Source of the DNA: Rotaria macrura
Lineage: Eukaryota; Rotifera; Eurotatoria; Philodinida; Philodinidae
NCBI GenBank assembly: GCA_900239685.1
Contig: OENT01000011.1
Location: forward strand, 62,001 to 126,000
Length of the DNA stretch: 64,000 bases
Reading direction: 5' to 3'
This document shows, in pieces, positions 37,501 to 51,123 of this stretch. Made by a program: the position numbers and the translations under genes. The notes below the pieces were generated by a model that worked only from the letters and a program-made list of their open reading frames with translations, had not been told where the DNA came from and searched no databases. Within the stretch, counting starts at the first letter, position 1, and the number at the start of each line of letters is the position of its first letter.

Positions 37501-38822
37501 TATTTCTTCTGCATTGTTCTCAAAACAAATAAACTAACAACGAATAAATTTCTATTACTTAAAAACATATATTGACAGTGAAGATTCGATAGGACAAAAA
37601 TTGAAATAATTAATCGAAAATCTTTATCTGTACTATTTCAAACCATTTTGTAGTCTTGCATATTTTTCTTTTCGTAATTTTCGTTTGATCGATTTGCTTC
37701 TAAAGGATGAGAAAATTTGAGTAAACCGATCGTAGAAATCATCTTGAAATTCTATAAACATTTGATTCGATAAAAAGTAAACGATTTCTAACAACAAACT
37801 TTGCTTTGGAAATAACGTAAATGGTCGGAGTTTCAATAACAAGATTATGTTATATCTATGGAAGATGTCGTATTTTATTGATTCATCAGAAAAGGTCGAG
37901 ATAAACCGTTTGTCTATGACATATAAGCAAATCAATATGATAGATGAGTATCATTGAAATATCTGACATAAATTTCTTGTAAATATGAAAACATCCAAAT
38001 CTAATGAATAATCTGTTCGTAAAGACATTAATTTGGCCATAAATCTTATATTCATTCATTGTAAATAAGCTTTACTTAACTCATACACTTAAACCTAGAG
38101 TGTCATATAGAAAGGAAAAAGTAATGTAGCCAAGTATCTTTGGATCGATAGTTTTGTTTGGTATGCAATATGATTAATGATTCTTTTATTCATATAATCA
38201 CTTGGAATGAAATTTTCAGTCTAGTTCTAGCTATCCGTGAACTTTAGAACTGTTTCATTGGATTTTTCAACTTGAAATCACTATTTTTCACAAGTCAACA
38301 CTACGGCTCATAAATAATCTGTAAATCATGGCTTGAGTAGGCGAGTTCTGTTTCGAACAATCTTTTCTCTATACAGTGGTGAAATATAGAAAGAAAGATT
38401 CTTCACGTCGTTTTCTTTGAGAGTATTTATTTGATCGTGAACCTATTCTTGATTGAGACGTTCAAGGTCTTTTGTCAATATATATGGGAACTCAACTAAA
38501 TGAATCAGCAAATGGCGCCATCTGTTGAACGATCTCAAACTGAATAACAAAGAGAAAGAAAACGCATTTCGCATACATGATGAATAAATGCAATATTTCA
38601 TTCGTACTCTTAGACTCAACCGAAACCAATCAACATTCACTACAATGATTGTGAAGCGCAACAGTCATCGAATGACGACGTGTAAGGTAAATATTTCTTT
38701 TTATGAAATTAAAACCAAAGGAAAAAAGGGTTTTTCTGTTTTGTTTTTAAATAGATGTTACTAATCAAACTTAAGTCACGTTCATAAGCATTCTATTAAC
38801 AATTCGTTTAAAATACATATAG
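34520..38822. other. Intergenic, 4.3 kb, no confident gene
   Basis: The stretch is AT-rich with an AC run at 36442-36465. A 100-codon minus-strand frame at 37935-37633 ends in a basic segment (SKSIKRKLRKEKYARLQ), but has no family resemblance I know and no supporting exon, so it is left uncalled. The promoter of the downstream ARL1 gene should lie near 38600-38822. Confidence 0.45.
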
Positions 38823-39426
<604 letters not shown>

Positions 39427-42012
39427 CATTCTTGACAATTTTATCGATGTAACGGACGGTTGTTTTGCTTTTCTTTTTTAGGCCAATTTATAAGTTTTGC
39501 TTCGTTGTCCTTCGGTTTTTACTAATAGAACTGACTAGAGGATTCATCTTTTAGTTATGTATTACATATAATCATTTCATGTGTTTCATTTTTATTTACT
39601 GTTTTTTTTTCTCGAAATATATACAATGTAAACATACATATACTACAAGCGTTCACTGTCGTTGGTTTGTTTTTGTTCAAATTATTTTAAAAAATATAAC
39701 AAAAAACTGGCTGTTTTTATTGTTTGTAGAATATCAGTGTTCTTATAACACTACGGTTTTCTAGATACGATTTATTTCCACTTTTATAACTAATATAATC
39801 AAGATTATTGTTGTTGTTGTTGTTTTTAATTGATCGCATTAGTGAATGATAATAAATAACAGATAGTATAAGGCTTATCCTGACATCTTAGATTAAGATT
39901 TCGAATCAATACTTGGACATAGATTTCGTATTGAATAAGAAAACATTTTCATATAAGTGTATTGTAAAAAGGAATGCACGAATTCAAACAACAATGGTCA
40001 ATGATTGGCTGTGAATCTCTTCAGGCGATGTCGAATTTGAAATTCAACGAAATAACGTTCCTGTATCTATATGACTGATGATGAAATTTGTATTTATAAT
40101 GAATGATCAAAAAAGAAATAATTTCATACTTTTGTCGAATAAATTTTGTCATTTTTCCCATCTGACAGTTTCTGTTCGTTAGTTGTAGTACTTAGATGGT
40201 ATTTTATCTTGTCATTTAGAATTGATAATGAACATCAGATAGATTGAGACGTCAAAGAAGGTAAATTCTTTAAAAAAATGTTTCAATAAGTTCAAATAGT
40301 TTGAAGTTTGAGAATATATCAATGAGTCAAATTCTTTATTCAACTTACGATTTTTAAGATAGTACTACATGGTGCAATCACACAGTGCTGTTCATTGAGC
40401 AACACCCTTTTCGAAGCATCTACTAACCAAGAGTATGGTATTTCAAACAACATTATAGAAATCAAACTTCGATGTGATATCATTTAAACTAGAAATTTAT
40501 TGAATTATTGAATTAAACAAACAGTCAATTGATTTTCTATTAAATAATGTTGATTAAAAGTACATGGAATTCTCTTATTATAATAACTTCTAAAATCTTA
40601 TTTTATTGTAAAATAAAAATAGTCAAATCTAATTCAATTTGTTGGTAAATACAAAAACCAGTCAGAATGACAACATTAATGACAATGAAATAACTATTTT
40701 ACATGAATGTGTCAATAGGATCGATCAAAACTAGTTCGAAGTAATTTATATGAAAATCTAGTCTCAAGTTGAACTATTACCTGTAACAAGAAGGCAGTTC
40801 AATATAATTCAAAAAAGAATTAACCAACAAGAATTACATACTTATTGTAATCGAATTTCTTCATTACATATTCATTTTTCAATGTGACTGTCCTGTGTCA
40901 GCAAATTGATTGAGATATCATACTTGAAAACAGCTCTTATCTACATGCAAAAGAGATTCTTTAACTGTATGCATCATAATTATACGAGTGTCATTCACTA
41001 TGTATCTCGCCTTGTTCGTCTCGCTCTAGAAGCAGTGAACACTGATTCTCGTTGCTCAATGATCGAAGCATTCATGTATTTTCTATTTGGTTTAATTCGA
41101 AGCAAAGCACTATTCTTCGATTTCATACCATATATATATATTGTCATTTGAAATTATTCTCTTCTTGTGGCTCTGATATCTAAAACAAACTTCGATGCTG
41201 AGTATTTCGAGTTAGTCATACAGAAATAGAAGAAGAGAATTACCAACAAAATCGAAATCAAGGCTATTCTCAATACATTATTCTAACACGTTTTTGTTAT
41301 TCTATTCACTGTGTGGTGTAGTGTGCATGTCAATAGATTGATAAATTTCGTTTGTCAAGGATAATTTTTTTATTCGATGCATTCAAGTCTACAGCTAAAG
41401 TATGATATAGTGAATCAAATGAACATATGAATGATGACTGCTTATTTTTATCATGAGTACAAGAGAGTTGTAGAATAAATTGTAAGTCAATAGAAATCAA
41501 CGATGGAAAAGGATATTCATATTATTTCTGTGTAAAATGAATGGTTTTTTTTGTTAGTCATTATGACAGAAAGAGCAATGAATGTATAATAGAGACTTCT
41601 TTGTATTGTCAATAAATAATACATATATATATATATATATAGGCAACAGGTTGCTTATGTAACCATTTAACTTCATATTCACATTGTATCAGTTAGATAT
41701 CTCGATATAAATGATGCGTATTATCGCCGATTAGTCATGCTTCAAAACACAATGTCAACTGATCGTGTGCTCGACCTTATTGAAGTATCCAAGTACAATA
41801 TTGGATAGATGTCATAGTGATAATTTTTCATCCAAACTCAATCGAAAACATTTGATTAATCCATTTGCATCAAATATAGATAGGTCGTTACAGTTGAAAT
41901 GCCAGCAATGAAGAAGAAGCAGGCCATTTGTAAATTTTAGTCACGTACAATAAGCTTATGTCTCAAGTTTCATATGTATATCTTGAATAGATGAAAAATG
42001 TCAGTGTGTCGT
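39427..42012. other. Intergenic, no gene seen
   Basis: This is the 3' flank of ARL1 followed by AT-rich sequence. It contains a GTT repeat near 39808-39824 and a TA run at 41623-41641. The open frame at 40906-41151 has no recognisable feature. Confidence 0.5.
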
Positions 42013-42231
42013 CCAAGGGTGAAACAGCTGTTTTTTTTAATTTTAAATCAAAAAAATCAATGACTCAATTAAAATGATAAAATTTGGTATGCTTGATGTT
42101 CGAAATATCAATCTAGAGAGGGACAGTTTAAATCCGGTTTTCTTGATTTCTGCGATTTTCCTGATTAAAATCAATTGATATAAATTTTAAAAAATCAGAA
42201 AAATCACAGAAATCAGCTGTTTCCTCCTTGG
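42013..42231. mobile_element. MITE, 219 bp, ends CCAAGG
   Basis: The left end CCAAGGGTGAAACAGCTG and the minus-strand right end CCAAGGAGGAAACAGCTG are inverted copies. The match continues through T/A-rich sequence (AAATCA words) for about 50 bases on each arm. There is no coding capacity and I found no clear target duplication, so the superfamily is unassigned. Confidence 0.6.
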
Positions 42232-42684
42232 TATCGTCACTATTTCTAATGTTCCATGACAAAAAATTATTCAAGCAAGATTTTAGGATCGAAATCTATT
42301 GTCATAATAAATCAATTATGTGATATCAAGCGTGTTGAAGTGTATAAAATTCTTACGAATGATCAAATTCGATTAAATGTCTTCATTTCAATTCCACACG
42401 AGTAGAGCATGTGAAACGTACCATGTCATGACTTGTTCAAGTACATTTGATAATTGCTGCTTTTGTAGTCGTAATAGTCTAGAATGTCCTTTTACGACAG
42501 GATTTAGACAAGTAGAATACTTCATGACTAACATATTCTCTTCCAATAAAATTCAAAATACATTTGATGATAAAGTTAAACGTAATTCTCTCCAACGAAG
42601 AATATAATTGTAAGTCTGATGCAAAGGTAACGAATATATCCATGCGTACCCATAGAATGTGGAACGTTCTTAGTTCGAAATTAC

Positions 42685-43504
42685 TAGAGGTGTAAGCCGA
42701 AGATTAGAACGGCGGCGACTCATATTAAGTTTTGATTTTTTAAGGTTCTCAGAGGTCGGCAATTTAAATTAGTAAGCCATTATTCAGCGGTGACTATATA
42801 GCCAGAAATTTATTTTTCATGGCGGCGACGCAAGCTAATATTTATAAGTCTTTTCACGGCGGCGAGGGCTGTTTCATATTGATGATATTTTTTGTTAAAC
42901 TGTTTCTATTTATTTTAATCCCTGTTTACTGGCATTTGTAGATAGAACTTATGAAAAAACTAAATTTTTTTTTATCATAAAATGAAAAAATACATAAAGA
43001 ATATCAAGACAAACGAGTATCACAAACTATGCACATATTACAGCTAAAGACTAGAATAAAGAACAAAAAGAAAAAAGTATAATAAAATAGTCTGAGAATA
43101 ATACGCATATTATTGATACACAATGCTAGCCTATATAATTAAATGTATAAGTAAACAAGCGATACTATAGATCAAAACTATACGAATATCGATGACTAAA
43201 ATAGATTTAGGTTCGTGTAAAGATGTTTGTTTTTTTCTACTGGAAAAACAAAATATTTTCTGCTTTTCGTCTCTGTTGTGAAAACAGTGTATGACTGGTT
43301 CAAAATTTGAGATGAGAGGAAAGGAGAAATTTTCGATCACATTTGTAAAAATATTAGCGATGGCGATTTCTAATATTGACAATTTTCCTTGTGGCGGCGG
43401 GAGCGGCTGAACTTGGTTTTTTATACAGCGGGCTGCTAGACAGTACTTTAAATTATCTGGAATTTCATGGCGGCGGCGGCTGAGCCGTACAGCTGACACC
43501 TCTA
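42685..43504. mobile_element. hAT-like non-autonomous element, 820 bp
   Basis: The left end is TAGAGGTGTAAGCC and the right end on the minus strand is TAGAGGTGTCAGCTG. TAGAGGTGT resembles hAT termini (the Tol2 end also carries AGAGGTGTAA). Both sub-terminal regions are unusually GC-rich for this window, with GGCGGCG words on the plus strand. A 122-codon minus-strand frame inside (43499-43131) shows no transposase feature. The 8-bp flanks GAAATTAC and GTCACAAC agree at only 4 positions, so the insertion is old or the borders are off. Confidence 0.55.
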
Positions 43505-45876
43505 GTCACAACGATTCGCATTCATCTGTCTCTTAAAATCATGATTTTTAGATTGTAAAAATTGAAGATCAAGAACTACTACCTCACAAGAACATTTTTA
43601 TTCAGCACGGCAAGTTTGCCACATTACGTCAACAACATTCTATAGCATTCATTTACTTTTGTCTTATTTGCTATGCTTCTGCTGCAGCTAAAGTAAATGT
43701 GTGTACATCGTAAATACTCAAAATGTACGTGAGAGATATGAGCGAGTCACTAAATGTTCTACTAACAAAAATATCCTCCATTCTAAAAAATTATATATCG
43801 AGACAACGAAACACATGAATAGAAGATCATCATGATTGATTCATCCCAGACATTCATTCATCACATGACATAAGAAATGAACTTCCAAATCTTATTTAAA
43901 TCGAATTTTCCGATGATATACTTAGTTTTTATAGTACTATCGAATATTTGATTTAAAGTATGGGAATAATAAAAAATATTATCAATCGTACATTCACCTT
44001 CTTATCTGTTGATCAACCCCTTGATGATTTGTTTAGCGTATGGCATGTACACAAAAACATATGATTGTATCAGACATAGAGTAATGCATGAATAGAATAG
44101 TTAATAAACCCACAATGACGCATTCTTATCAATAATCAACTCAAACCTATTGTCATGACATCGTACAGAATATTACTCTTCCTTTTTTCTTTTTAATTCA
44201 TTCAGCATTATCTGTTGTACTGAAAAGAATTTCACGGTAATCAATAAGAGCAAGCAACTTTTTAGCTAATAAAATTTATTATTCTTTTCTCCATACGGAC
44301 ATATCAATATTTTCATTTAACTTGAATTAGTCTAAATACATGTTATATTTATTGTCTATGGCCCTTCGAAGTATTTCATCGTGATAAGTACATCTATACT
44401 CCTGAACACAATAATTAATTAGAGATGACAAAAAAAAAGAAATGACTTGTCATTACAAGATGACTCAAATACAATCGAAACGAACTTCCGAGTTTTATGC
44501 ATGGATCATGTTCATATCAGTGACGTGTCTTAGTTTACATTGAGCAAAATAGCAATGAATCAACAAATGCACGCAATGAGAAACGATTATGCAATTGATC
44601 ACACTTCGAACAACTCAAGATTCTCATCGGAATAATGTCTACATGACTTTAGAGCATTTTGCTTCAATGAACTAATTTGTTCTATCAAAATAAATCATTG
44701 TTCGATCGTCAGGAGATAATTCAAAACGGTATGAACCAATCTCGAATCGATGATATATTCTCTAGTTTTGTAATATCGATATAAAATAGTGTATTGACGT
44801 TTCGATTAAATGAAATTTACATAATTTTTGTGTGACTAAACGCTCTGTCGTGTTTTTCGAGTAAGATCGATGAGTCACATTAAATAGGTCGATGAGACTT
44901 TCAAAAAGAAACAGAAATCTTATACACAGATAGTAATTGCTGTACATTTTATCTATATTTATTTCTTGTTGTTTTCGATAATTCAAGTCGTATATATTTT
45001 TGAAAAGTCTTATTTAAAACGTTCACAATTGATTTAATCAAACTTATTAAAATTGATTGAGATGATGACCGGAAATTTTGTCTCCCATACTACGTTGTTG
45101 ATTATGTAACTTCATAGCTAAACTAATCAACTCTCAAAGCAGAAAATTCTTATGAGAATGTATTTTGTTTCATCAATTCGTCATCGACTATTCAGATTGA
45201 ATTGTAATCATTAGTTTTAAATTATCTATGCATCATAAGTTAGGTGGTCGATCCATATCAATTTGTTGCGAAAATATTATCTCGCTTTATACATGTTCTA
45301 TGTATGAGATAGTTCTAGTAGCATGTAATTAGATTTTTGCACATTTTGCTTTCCGTATCTTCATACGGCAAGCAAAAAGTAATCTTTTTCATAAATACGC
45401 ACCTCCACCTACGCATATCAGTAACGTAATTGAGTGAAAAACAGTACCATGTAAAATGAATCTTCAACGAATTATCAATCTAAATAGTCAAAAGTATTTC
45501 AAGATGATTTAATAAAACAATTACTATATACAGAGATTTGCTTTGATTTTTGTGTGTCAAAATAACAAAAAATGTAAAACCTCATATACGATGAAAAGTT
45601 GAGTCTTGGAGCCCTACTCTATCCTATCTTAGGGTAGGGTAACGCAATTCATACCCTTGCAGAATTCTAATGAAAAAATCTTTACAATCAGTGGCAATCA
45701 GGTTTTCTCATTTTGTTCGCTTTTGATTTTCTTTTATTTGTAGAATGAAGAGAACCACTTAGTTAATCTAAACGCGAACGAAATGATAATCGATACTCTA
45801 TATAATCAATGGTGGATTTTCATCTTGATTTTTTCAAACAGTTACCAAGAGTGTTAAAGTCCTATAGAGTCGATGA
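43505..45876. other. Intergenic, no gene seen
   Basis: AT-rich sequence with only short, featureless open frames. No repeat or RNA gene was recognised. Confidence 0.5.
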
Positions 45877-46622
45877 TCCTAATTTTGCCGGAAAAAAACA
45901 TGTTGAGGAAAACGTCAATAACTCACATTCTGAACGACGTACGACGGATCTCATTTTTATTTTCTGGAATAGAGCAAACATTTCTCCATCGACTGAAGTA
46001 AAATATAGTGAAAAATATTCAGGTGACATCATACAATGAGCGTGACAATAGCACAGGGGTCAATTTTCATTCAATTCTACTGTGTTCCTTGTTTTACCGG
46101 TCAATGTATATTTTGTTCCTAATTCTGCCGAGACCTTAAAATATATAAAAACTTATCGAAAAATTTCCAATCGGAATTGTGACACATATGTTCATCATGA
46201 TCTAGTAGAAAGAAAGCTTTGATGACAATTCCAATTTTGGTGGGTTAAGTAGGGGGGGGGGGGTTCATTGGAAAGCGTACTTCGTAAGAAGTAAATAACA
46301 GACTTTTTCAAAATTGTATTTTGTCTTGAAGATGTGTCTTTCGATTTCGATCGGGAATTTTTTTCTTTGAGTATTTTTACATTTTAAGGTCTCGGCATAA
46401 TTAGGAACACAAAACAGAGCTTAGTGTAACTTTTTTATTTTGTTGATGGAAAAATTCGAGGGAAAGAAATTTGAAATATTTTGAAACACATACGAGTCAA
46501 TGTACCAAGTTTAGAGGAATCGAGTGATATGTGTTTTAGTTTAGTTGAAGATCATTTTCATAAAGAAAAGAAAATTTTTCTAAAATCTATTACAATTTTA
46601 CATGTTAACGGCAGAATTAGGA
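45877..46622. mobile_element. Two nested inverted-repeat pairs sharing one core
   Basis: The core TCCTAATTNTGCCG occurs four times: forward at 45877-45890 and 46117-46130, reverse at 46393-46406 and 46609-46622. The inner pair extends to about 45 bases per arm (GTTCCTAATT, TGCCGAGACCTTAAAAT), which looks like a MITE of about 300 bp. The outer pair shares a different flank (GATCCTAATT, then CATGT). A 12-base G run at 46252-46263 lies between the inner arms. One element inserted in a relative, or a compound element, would explain this. Confidence 0.5.
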
Positions 46623-47552
46623 TCACCAACTCTAATCAAGTTATAACAAACTAGATCGTTTTGTTCAGAACTGAATATTTGCATTAATTCACACGGAATT
46701 CCACAGTTGTGCACAATTTCTAGGGTAAGTATAATATTGGATACCTTAAATATCTTTAAAAAAATCTCTGAGTGTTAATTTCAACACGTTTCTGTTAAAC
46801 ACAAATTCTCAGAAACTTAAAATAATCAGAGATGTGAATGGATCCAAAAAATTTTCTTATTGTACTCTATGATGATTATATTTTCAACATTGGTCTTCAT
46901 CTGTACACTTCGTCATAACAGTATGAAACATAGCTTCTATATAGTACGTGATTAGTTTCGTAGAGAATTGAATATCTTATCTCATGATATCAAGACAATA
47001 CTCTAAAATTTGAAAGATTAAAATAAAATTTGATCAATCTCCATGCAGCAAATGCTAGTTTTCTCTTCTCCTATTCACCTGTCTATCATTCAATTTACAA
47101 TGCATCAAGATATTATCGGAAAATTTTTTTTACAGAACTCAGTTTTTGAAAGACCCTTTCTCATCAAATAATAATGAACTATCATTACGAACTCATTTTC
47201 TAAATCCTTAAACTTGATTGCACGCTACTAGAATAATCTTAATGTTCTTTAGTTCACTAATTCTAATTATTCATATTAGTTACAATTTCGTGTATCTTTT
47301 TATTACTCTAATTGTTCATTTTTTAACATTGTACAAGTGTTGGCATATGAATATCGTCCTTTTTTTATTTTATGTCTAAAGTCGTATATAATAGCAATAA
47401 AAATAGATTATAATCAAAAGAAAATAAATTGAATCATTTGAAAAAATTGTTCTGCTTGTTTTAAACAACAGTACTTAATTTGAATGAACATATTTATGAA
47501 TATCTACATGACGAGATTTAATATAAAAATTTGTACAAAGTTGTGTTTTGAA

Positions 47553-48107
47553 CTATTTTTGATCACAACAACCTAATAAACAAGCTTCACATAATGCTTT
47601 TTCGTGAGGTCCTTCGATTTTATTCAATTTAGTTTCATTGTTCATTAATTTTGATGGTCGTTCTTTATCATAAAAAAACCATCCTATTCGTTCATGAAGT
47701 TTTTCTACTGTTGATGTAATCCAATCGTCATCGAATTCAGGATCAACAAAATCATTTTTATTGCGAAAAAATTTTCTACATTGTTGTCCATAAAATCGTA
47801 ATCTAACTGATCGAGACACTTCATCGGTATTAGGATACTACAGGACTATTTAAGCTTTAGCCGATGCTCAGCCGTTTCAACATTTTGGACAATGAAATCT
47901 AGAAAATATATTAGTATAAATCTTAATTCAATTCAATCATAAGTAATTAATTATATAACGTGCATATCCAGTTCTTTCCATTCTACGTTTTCCTCCAAGT
48001 TTTTTATGTTGACTTGTATCATTTCGATCAACAAACGTTAAGATCCATTTATCGAAATAATCATCGAAAATATCTTCAAATGAATTTTTCCAATCGATCA
48101 TTGACAT
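47553..48107 (-). pseudogene. 3CxxC-type (RTP-like) zinc-finger gene, decayed
   Basis: The family has three CxxC-like zinc-binding motifs; receptor-transporting proteins are the best-known members. The first part is open from MSMIDWKNSF at 48107 to GKRRMERTGYAR. The last part is also open (47819-47553) and ends with GPHEKALCEACLLGCC, a typical family C-terminus. Between them the expected frame still reads FHCPKC, then N-G, ASAKA and IVL, but is interrupted by four stop codons (TGA, TGA, TAA, TAG). The second CxxC motif is spoiled (QQCRKF). The donor after GCACG reads TT rather than GT, so the roughly 61-nt intron no longer joins in frame. No intact copy is in the window. An error-prone assembly is possible but would need several errors. 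Confidence 0.65.
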
Positions 48108-48159
48108 TTTGATTGTTAATATGATGAATTGATATGAATCAAACATAGTACACCTCTGC

Positions 48160-48184
48160 ATATATATATATATATATATATAGA
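48160..48184. repeat. TA dinucleotide microsatellite
   Basis: A run of TA repeats just upstream of the pseudogene start. The similar runs at 9779-9796 (AT) and 41623-41641 (TA), and the AC runs at 36442-36465 and 60088-60108, show that dinucleotide repeats are scattered through the non-coding part of the window. Confidence 0.9.
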
Positions 48185-49646
48185 TACACACTTGTTTTCT
48201 CCCATGATGGGTTGTTTTTTCTTAGATGTCAAATAACGAAAGCAAATATTAATCATCAATCTTCTAAAGACATGCAGAAAAAGAGACTTAATCGATAAAA
48301 TATTCTTATTTATGATAGAAAAATTGATCAGTCATATATTCCTATAAAATGTGTATTGTTCAACTCATATGATAGATCAAAATCTGTATTTTAGTTGGCA
48401 ATCATAGACTTCATATTAATCATTGTCGTCCAATAGACTTTCAACGTATCGAGGTTAAATTTTTGAAACGAAGAAGAAGAAATATCTTATCAAAGATATT
48501 CATATCAACAATGATGATAAGATGACAAATTTTCAGAACATGTTTTACTTTTCAAGGTTCATACATTTTATAACATGTCGACTTTCATCAAGTATACGAT
48601 CCTGCAGCTGTGATTTTTATTCCCGTCGACAACGGAATTATATTTTTTGAATGTGAGCCACGCATAGTACGTATGCATACATGTATGTTTTCTATACTCT
48701 CTCGAACATATTAGATCTATACATGAAAATAATCAACGGCCGATTCGTACGTAACAAAACTTGAATTTTTCGTAAATTCTTCTTAATTCAATAAAATGAA
48801 AGTATCAATGTTGAATAGTAATAAAATCTTGTTTTTTATGATAGTATACTAGAAATATTTTTATTATCATTCATTCTTTTCTTTTTTTTACAGAGTTTTG
48901 TTAGTTCTTGAAAGTGAAGCCACTATATTCATCTGAAAGAGAAGTAGAAAGAAAGAAAAACGTCAACATTATATGCCCGTCGTGGTCTCATTTTTATTTT
49001 CCGACAAACAACAAGAGTGTGCATTCAGTTGCATTTTTAAAGTATATATTTGTATACGTCCACTAAATTTCAATATGCACTTAAAGCCAACCATGTGATA
49101 TCATAAATAACTTAGAAAATCTAGCATATTATTACTATCTTGATTTTTTAAACGATCACGGAAGAGCACAAATATATCTACGTAGATGTGTGTGTATAGT
49201 TAGAGACGTCCATTTTATTGATATCACCATTCGCAAGATGTACCGAAACATTATATCAAAGAAGTGATTCCGATGAAAACAACAAGTATTATAGTATTGC
49301 CCTTTTATCGTTTTTGTTATTCTTAAACCATTTTAATGACGTTCTTTTTCTGATTATCACTTGTACCTTGTCCTTGATGTGATTCTCTCTCATATTGTGT
49401 GCCTCTGTATACAAGCTTAAGTTTTGTTCTCATAAAAGCTAAGCGAAAAGAGAATGGAAGTATTCGCCATATTAGTACATCGTACTTTTTTTTCAATGCT
49501 ACTTGGGTGAAGCATTTTGATAAGAGAAAAATGCGACACACAAAAGAAATCGTTTATTAGATGACGAGAAATCGGTTTAGCATAGTCATTCGTTTTTAAA
49601 TTTTTCAGACGACAAATACAACCCATCTAACTAAGCCCTCACCATA
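48185..49646. other. Intergenic region upstream of SAM synthetase
   Basis: AT-rich sequence without a recognisable gene. The minus-strand open frames near 49323-49626 overlap the probable 5' untranslated and promoter region of the SAM synthetase gene and show no family features. Confidence 0.5.
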
Positions 49647-51123
49647 ATGGAATCTGACAACTCACACGGTGAAAAATTTTTGTTCACATCAGAGTCCGTC
49701 GGCGAAGGACATCCTGGTAAGTAATTAAATATATTTGACAATGAATTGAAATGAAACAAAGAATATCTATTCTCCTATCTGAGGAAAAAAGAAAGCTAAT
49801 ACAAATGAATTCTATATTTATCACGTAGATAAAATTTGTGATCAAGTTAGTGATGCTATACTCGATGCTTGTTTAACTCAAGATCCAAATGCAAAAGTTG
49901 CCTGTGGTATGTTCTCTTACTATGATATATTTATTATTAAGAATTTATATCCATCGTGCTAGAATCATGTACGAAAACTGGTATGGTCTTAGTATGTGGT
50001 GAAATAACAACAGCAGCCCATATCGATTATCAAAAAATAGTTCGTGATACAGTTCGTGATATTGGCTGGGATTCATCGGATAAAGGTTTTGATTATAAAA
50101 CAATGAATGTACTTGTTGCTATTGAACAACAATCACCGGATATTGCTCAAGCCGTACATGAAAAACGAGCTGATGAAGATATTGGCGCTGGCGATCAAGG
50201 TTTAATGTTTGGTTATGCAACGGATGAAACTGAAGAATGTATGCCATTGACTGTCGTACTTTCTCATCATCTTAACGCTAAAATGGCTGAATTAAGACGT
50301 AGTGGCGAATTAGATTATCTTCGACCAGATTCAAAAACTCAAGTAAAAAACACATAAAAGAGTCGTAAAAGAAAAATTTTATCATATGAAAAAAAAAACT
50401 TCTCTCTCTAGGTTACTGTTGAATATAAATTTGATAAAGGAGCATGTGTTCCTCTGCGCGTGCATACTATTGTTATCTCAACTCAGCATAGCCCACAAGT
50501 GACACAGGAACAATTACGAGATGATCTTCTCAATAAAGTTATTAAACCAGTTGTACCAAAAGAATTACTGGATGATAAAACAGTTTACTATTTAAATCCA
50601 TCAGGCAAATTTGAAATTGGTGGTCCACAAGGTGATGCTGGTTTAACTGGTCGAAAAATTATTGTCGATACCTATGGTGGATGGGGTGCTCATGGTGGAG
50701 GTGCTTTCAGTGGAAAAGACCCATCGAAAGTTGATCGATCAGGAGCTTATGCAGCACGTTGGGTTGCAAAATCGCTTGTTAAAGCAAAACTTTGCCGACG
50801 TTGTCTTGTTCAAGTATCTTATAGTATAGCTATTGCTGAGCCATTATCTATAGCTGTCTTCTCTTATGGTACTTCATCACGAACAGATAAGGAACTACTT
50901 GAAATAGTTCAAAATAATTTTGACCTTCGTCCAGGTATTATTATTCGGTAAGTTATTTTTAACATATTTGAAAATTTCCTATAAATAATCAATAAAATTT
51001 TTTTTCTCTATCTTTCCTAGGGATCTCAATTTGAGAACTCCAATTTATAAGAACACTGCATGTTATGGACATTTCGGGCGGGCAGAATTTCCATGGGAAC
51101 AAGCCAAAGAACTCAAACTATGA
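49647..51123 (+). CDS. MAT2A: S-adenosylmethionine synthetase
   Basis: Makes S-adenosylmethionine from methionine and ATP, the cell's main methyl donor; cytosolic and nuclear, usually a dimer or tetramer. Five exons (49647-49716, 49829-49906, 49963-50342, 50412-50947, 51021-51123) sum to 1167 nt (388 aa) with matched phases, close to the 395 of the human enzyme. The first exon ends in SVGEGHP, the ATP-binding start. [20 protein letters not shown] is the signature 1 region, and [16 protein letters not shown] is signature 2 with the P-loop-like glycines. [21 protein letters not shown] and the C-terminal [11 protein letters not shown] are all intact. The start is the first ATG of the exon ([17 protein letters not shown]) and aligns with the family. 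The symbol is by resemblance; MAT1A and MAT2A are vertebrate duplicates, so either name would fit. Confidence 0.95.

Noticed and set aside
37633-37935. 100-codon minus-strand frame with a basic C-terminus
   Set aside because: No partner exon, no start context and no family resemblance; composition like the surrounding AT-rich DNA.
43131-43499. 122-codon minus-strand frame inside the hAT-like element
   Set aside because: Its start overlaps the GC-rich inverted end and the sequence shows no transposase or zinc-finger motif.
45809-46039. 76-codon frame near the nested inverted repeats
   Set aside because: It runs across one of the repeat cores, so the frame is part of the element rather than a gene.
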